Shown here one piece after another: positions 5,455 through 6,723 of a stretch of 6,723 bases of DNA. The notes below the pieces were generated by a model that was not told the DNA's origin, did not search any database, and was given only the letters and a program-made list of their open reading frames with translations. Position numbers and translations under genes: made by a program. How positions within the stretch are numbered: position 1 is the first letter of the stretch; each line of letters begins with the position of its first letter. The DNA is from Candidatus Omnitrophota bacterium (GTDB taxonomy: Bacteria; Omnitrophota; Gorgyraeia; 2-01-FULL-45-10), in the NCBI GenBank assembly GCA_003140915.1, contig PLLI01000064.1:1-6723 (forward strand), in the 5' to 3' direction.

Positions 5455-6723
5455 ATATCCTCTTCACTTCGAGCGCGATATAGAACACCATGAGCGGCAG
5501 AACATGCATCATAAGCCTGGATGCGGTTGTGCGCAAATGCCAATCTATATCCTGCGGAGTTATAAAATATACGACAGTATAAGACGCTAAGATTAAAAAT
5601 ATCGGGACCGTTATATATCTGTATTCTTCTGAAAAGAGCCTCTTCCGGCCGAGAATCGCCAATATGATGAACGCGATCCACGATAGGTTCCAATACTTTA
5701 CTCCGAACGCCTGCCTCTGGTACTCGTAAATAATTGCCGCCAGGCGCTTAAAGATGCTGAGCGGGTTGTACGTTGCGAATGTCTGCATATTTATAACATC
5801 GTTCCGGATATTCATAGAATTTTTAAATAATAACCATGCGGCAAAAAGGATGCCCATAACGATGACCGGGACAAGTGCCATTTTATATGACGCCGCCCTT
5901 CTGACGGCTTGCCTATCAGCGGCTATGTGGATAAGCAGTATAGTTATAAAGCCCAGGAAAATAACAGCGCCTTCATTCTTCGTCCATATGGAAATGGCGC
6001 ACGAAAATACCGCCGTCCAAAAATATGCGTCTTTTTTGTCCCGGGTCCACAGATATATCGACAAAAATGTCAGTGAGCAGTATATGGCCATCTGCATATC
6101 CGCATAACCATCTGTTGCGGAATTGGTGAATTGCCTGACCGATGCCAGGAGAAAGGTGAATATAAGCGCAAATAGCCGGTTTGAGACGGCCCGTTTCAAA
6201 AAAGAATAAAAGACAAGCAGGAACGCAAGAAAATTCAGCGGAAAAAGCACTTTCACGAGATAATCGTTAAAACTATTGACGAATGTATAGAACCAGACTT
6301 CGGAAAGCGGCAGAAGCAGCGGATAGTCGGGATGGGCGCCGTGGAACTTTTCCCCGATCATTTTAAAAAAATCCGGCGGCAGCGTTTGCGCAAGATATAT
6401 CACCTTGGCCTTCAACGACCATATGGCAACGCTGTCGTAAGACTCGACCGGCCTCATAAGCGCCGTAAAAAAGGTATAGCACACGACAAATACCAATAAG
6501 GATGCCGCTATCTTTTCAAATAAACTTAATCCGCGCGGAACCATTGACTTCGGCCTATTTCTGATAAATCTCGTCTTGAATAACGGGATATTGATGGCAG
6601 AAAATATCACCCACGGGAGGACGATATCCGGCATGGTGAATTTCGCGCCGAATATGCCAAAGACGAACATCTCGATAGTGACGGCACCGATGCCTAATAG
6701 ATAAGAAAGCCCGGCCGTTTCCA
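5429..6723 (-). CDS. Polytopic membrane protein, putative GT-C (GT39/ArnT-like) glycosyltransferase, 5' end outside window
   Basis: The frame stays open from its TAG stop (5429-5431) to the right window edge. Seventeen codons precede the first in-window ATG (6670) and read as a hydrophobic segment (ETAGLSYLLGIGAVTIE) continuing into MFVFGIFG, so the gene is partial rather than starting there. Numbering from that Met, about ten to twelve transmembrane helices are visible (for example near 53-72, 140-157, 193-208, 235-250, 263-282, 328-340, 353-370, 388-402). A loop between early helices carries SYDSVAIWSLKAK (77-89) and HPDYPLLLPL (113-122), resembling the first extracytoplasmic loop of GT-C enzymes, where an Asp is catalytic; DGYADM (187-192), TKNEG (230-234) and a late WHLRTTASRL segment (377-386) also recur in this type. 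GT-C enzymes use polyprenyl-phosphate sugars at the outer membrane face. Donor and acceptor are unknown. First visible gene of the operon. Confidence 0.8.
   Translation of the reverse strand, partial: ETAGLSYLLGIGAVTIEMFVFGIFGAKFTMPDIVLPWVIFSAINIPLFKTRFIRNRPKSMVPRGLSLFEKIAASLLVFVVCYTFFTALMRPVESYDSVAIWSLKAKVIYLAQTLPPDFFKMIGEKFHGAHPDYPLLLPLSEVWFYTFVNSFNDYLVKVLFPLNFLAFLLVFYSFLKRAVSNRLFALIFTFLLASVRQFTNSATDGYADMQMAIYCSLTFLSIYLWTRDKKDAYFWTAVFSCAISIWTKNEGAVIFLGFITILLIHIAADRQAVRRAASYKMALVPVIVMGILFAAWLLFKNSMNIRNDVINMQTFATYNPLSIFKRLAAIIYEYQRQAFGVKYWNLSWIAFIILAILGRKRLFSEEYRYITVPIFLILASYTVVYFITPQDIDWHLRTTASRLMMHVLPLMVFYIALEVKRICEKDDIHR
5458..5465 (-). promoter_or_regulatory. Ribosome binding site for the HAD phosphatase gene (supports GTG start)
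   Basis: The minus strand reads GAAGAGGA, then TAT, then GTG. The GAGG core sits four bases from the GTG at 5454. An ATG two bases upstream of that GTG is in another frame and is followed directly by TGA, so the site serves the GTG. It lies within the end of the membrane-protein gene. Confidence 0.6.

Noticed and set aside
5451..5693. An 80-codon minus-strand open frame overlapping the end of the membrane-protein gene
   Set aside because: It is out of frame with the conserved hydrophobic protein and has no recognisable content; it is a shadow.
5754..6107. A 117-codon plus-strand open frame with hydrophobic stretches
   Set aside because: It is antisense to the membrane-protein gene; antisense of hydrophobic codons often looks hydrophobic. 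No ribosome binding site or homology is recognised.

Overview
The window is a single, fully packed coding block. Six genes all read on the minus strand, so transcription runs from the right edge (6723) to the left (56). Every neighbouring pair overlaps (26, 1, 4, 19 and 1 nt), which points to one translationally coupled operon. Only positions 1-55 are non-coding as far as can be seen. No RNA gene, mobile element, CRISPR array or clear promoter is visible, so the promoter must lie beyond the right edge.

In transcription order the genes are: (1) a 5'-truncated polytopic membrane protein resembling GT-C glycosyltransferases; (2) a small HAD phosphatase of the GmhB/HisB-N type with a zinc loop; (3) an extended short-chain dehydrogenase very close to CDP-paratose/CDP-tyvelose 2-epimerases; (4) a GT28 glycosyltransferase of the MGDG synthase/UgtP type; (5) a family 4 (Fe-S) uracil-DNA glycosylase; (6) PriA, the replication-restart helicase. 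The first four fit assembly of a surface glycan or glycolipid: sugar phosphate handling, nucleotide-sugar epimerisation, and glycosyl transfer on the cytosolic face and in the membrane. The last two are DNA maintenance genes that ride on the same transcript.

The organism is a bacterium (PriA is bacterial). Frequent ATA isoleucine and AGG arginine codons, moderate GC, dense gene overlap and the mix of Gram-negative-type sugar genes would suit an uncultivated lineage such as Omnitrophota. This taxonomic guess is low confidence and rests on style rather than on a marker gene.

The most notable points are a PriA that appears to lack the winged-helix domain between its 3'-DNA-end-binding domain and its helicase core; a GmhB-annotatable phosphatase whose short zinc loop has HisB-N rather than GmhB spacing; and the operon's union of envelope sugar genes with DNA repair and restart genes. 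No clearly undescribed system is evident.
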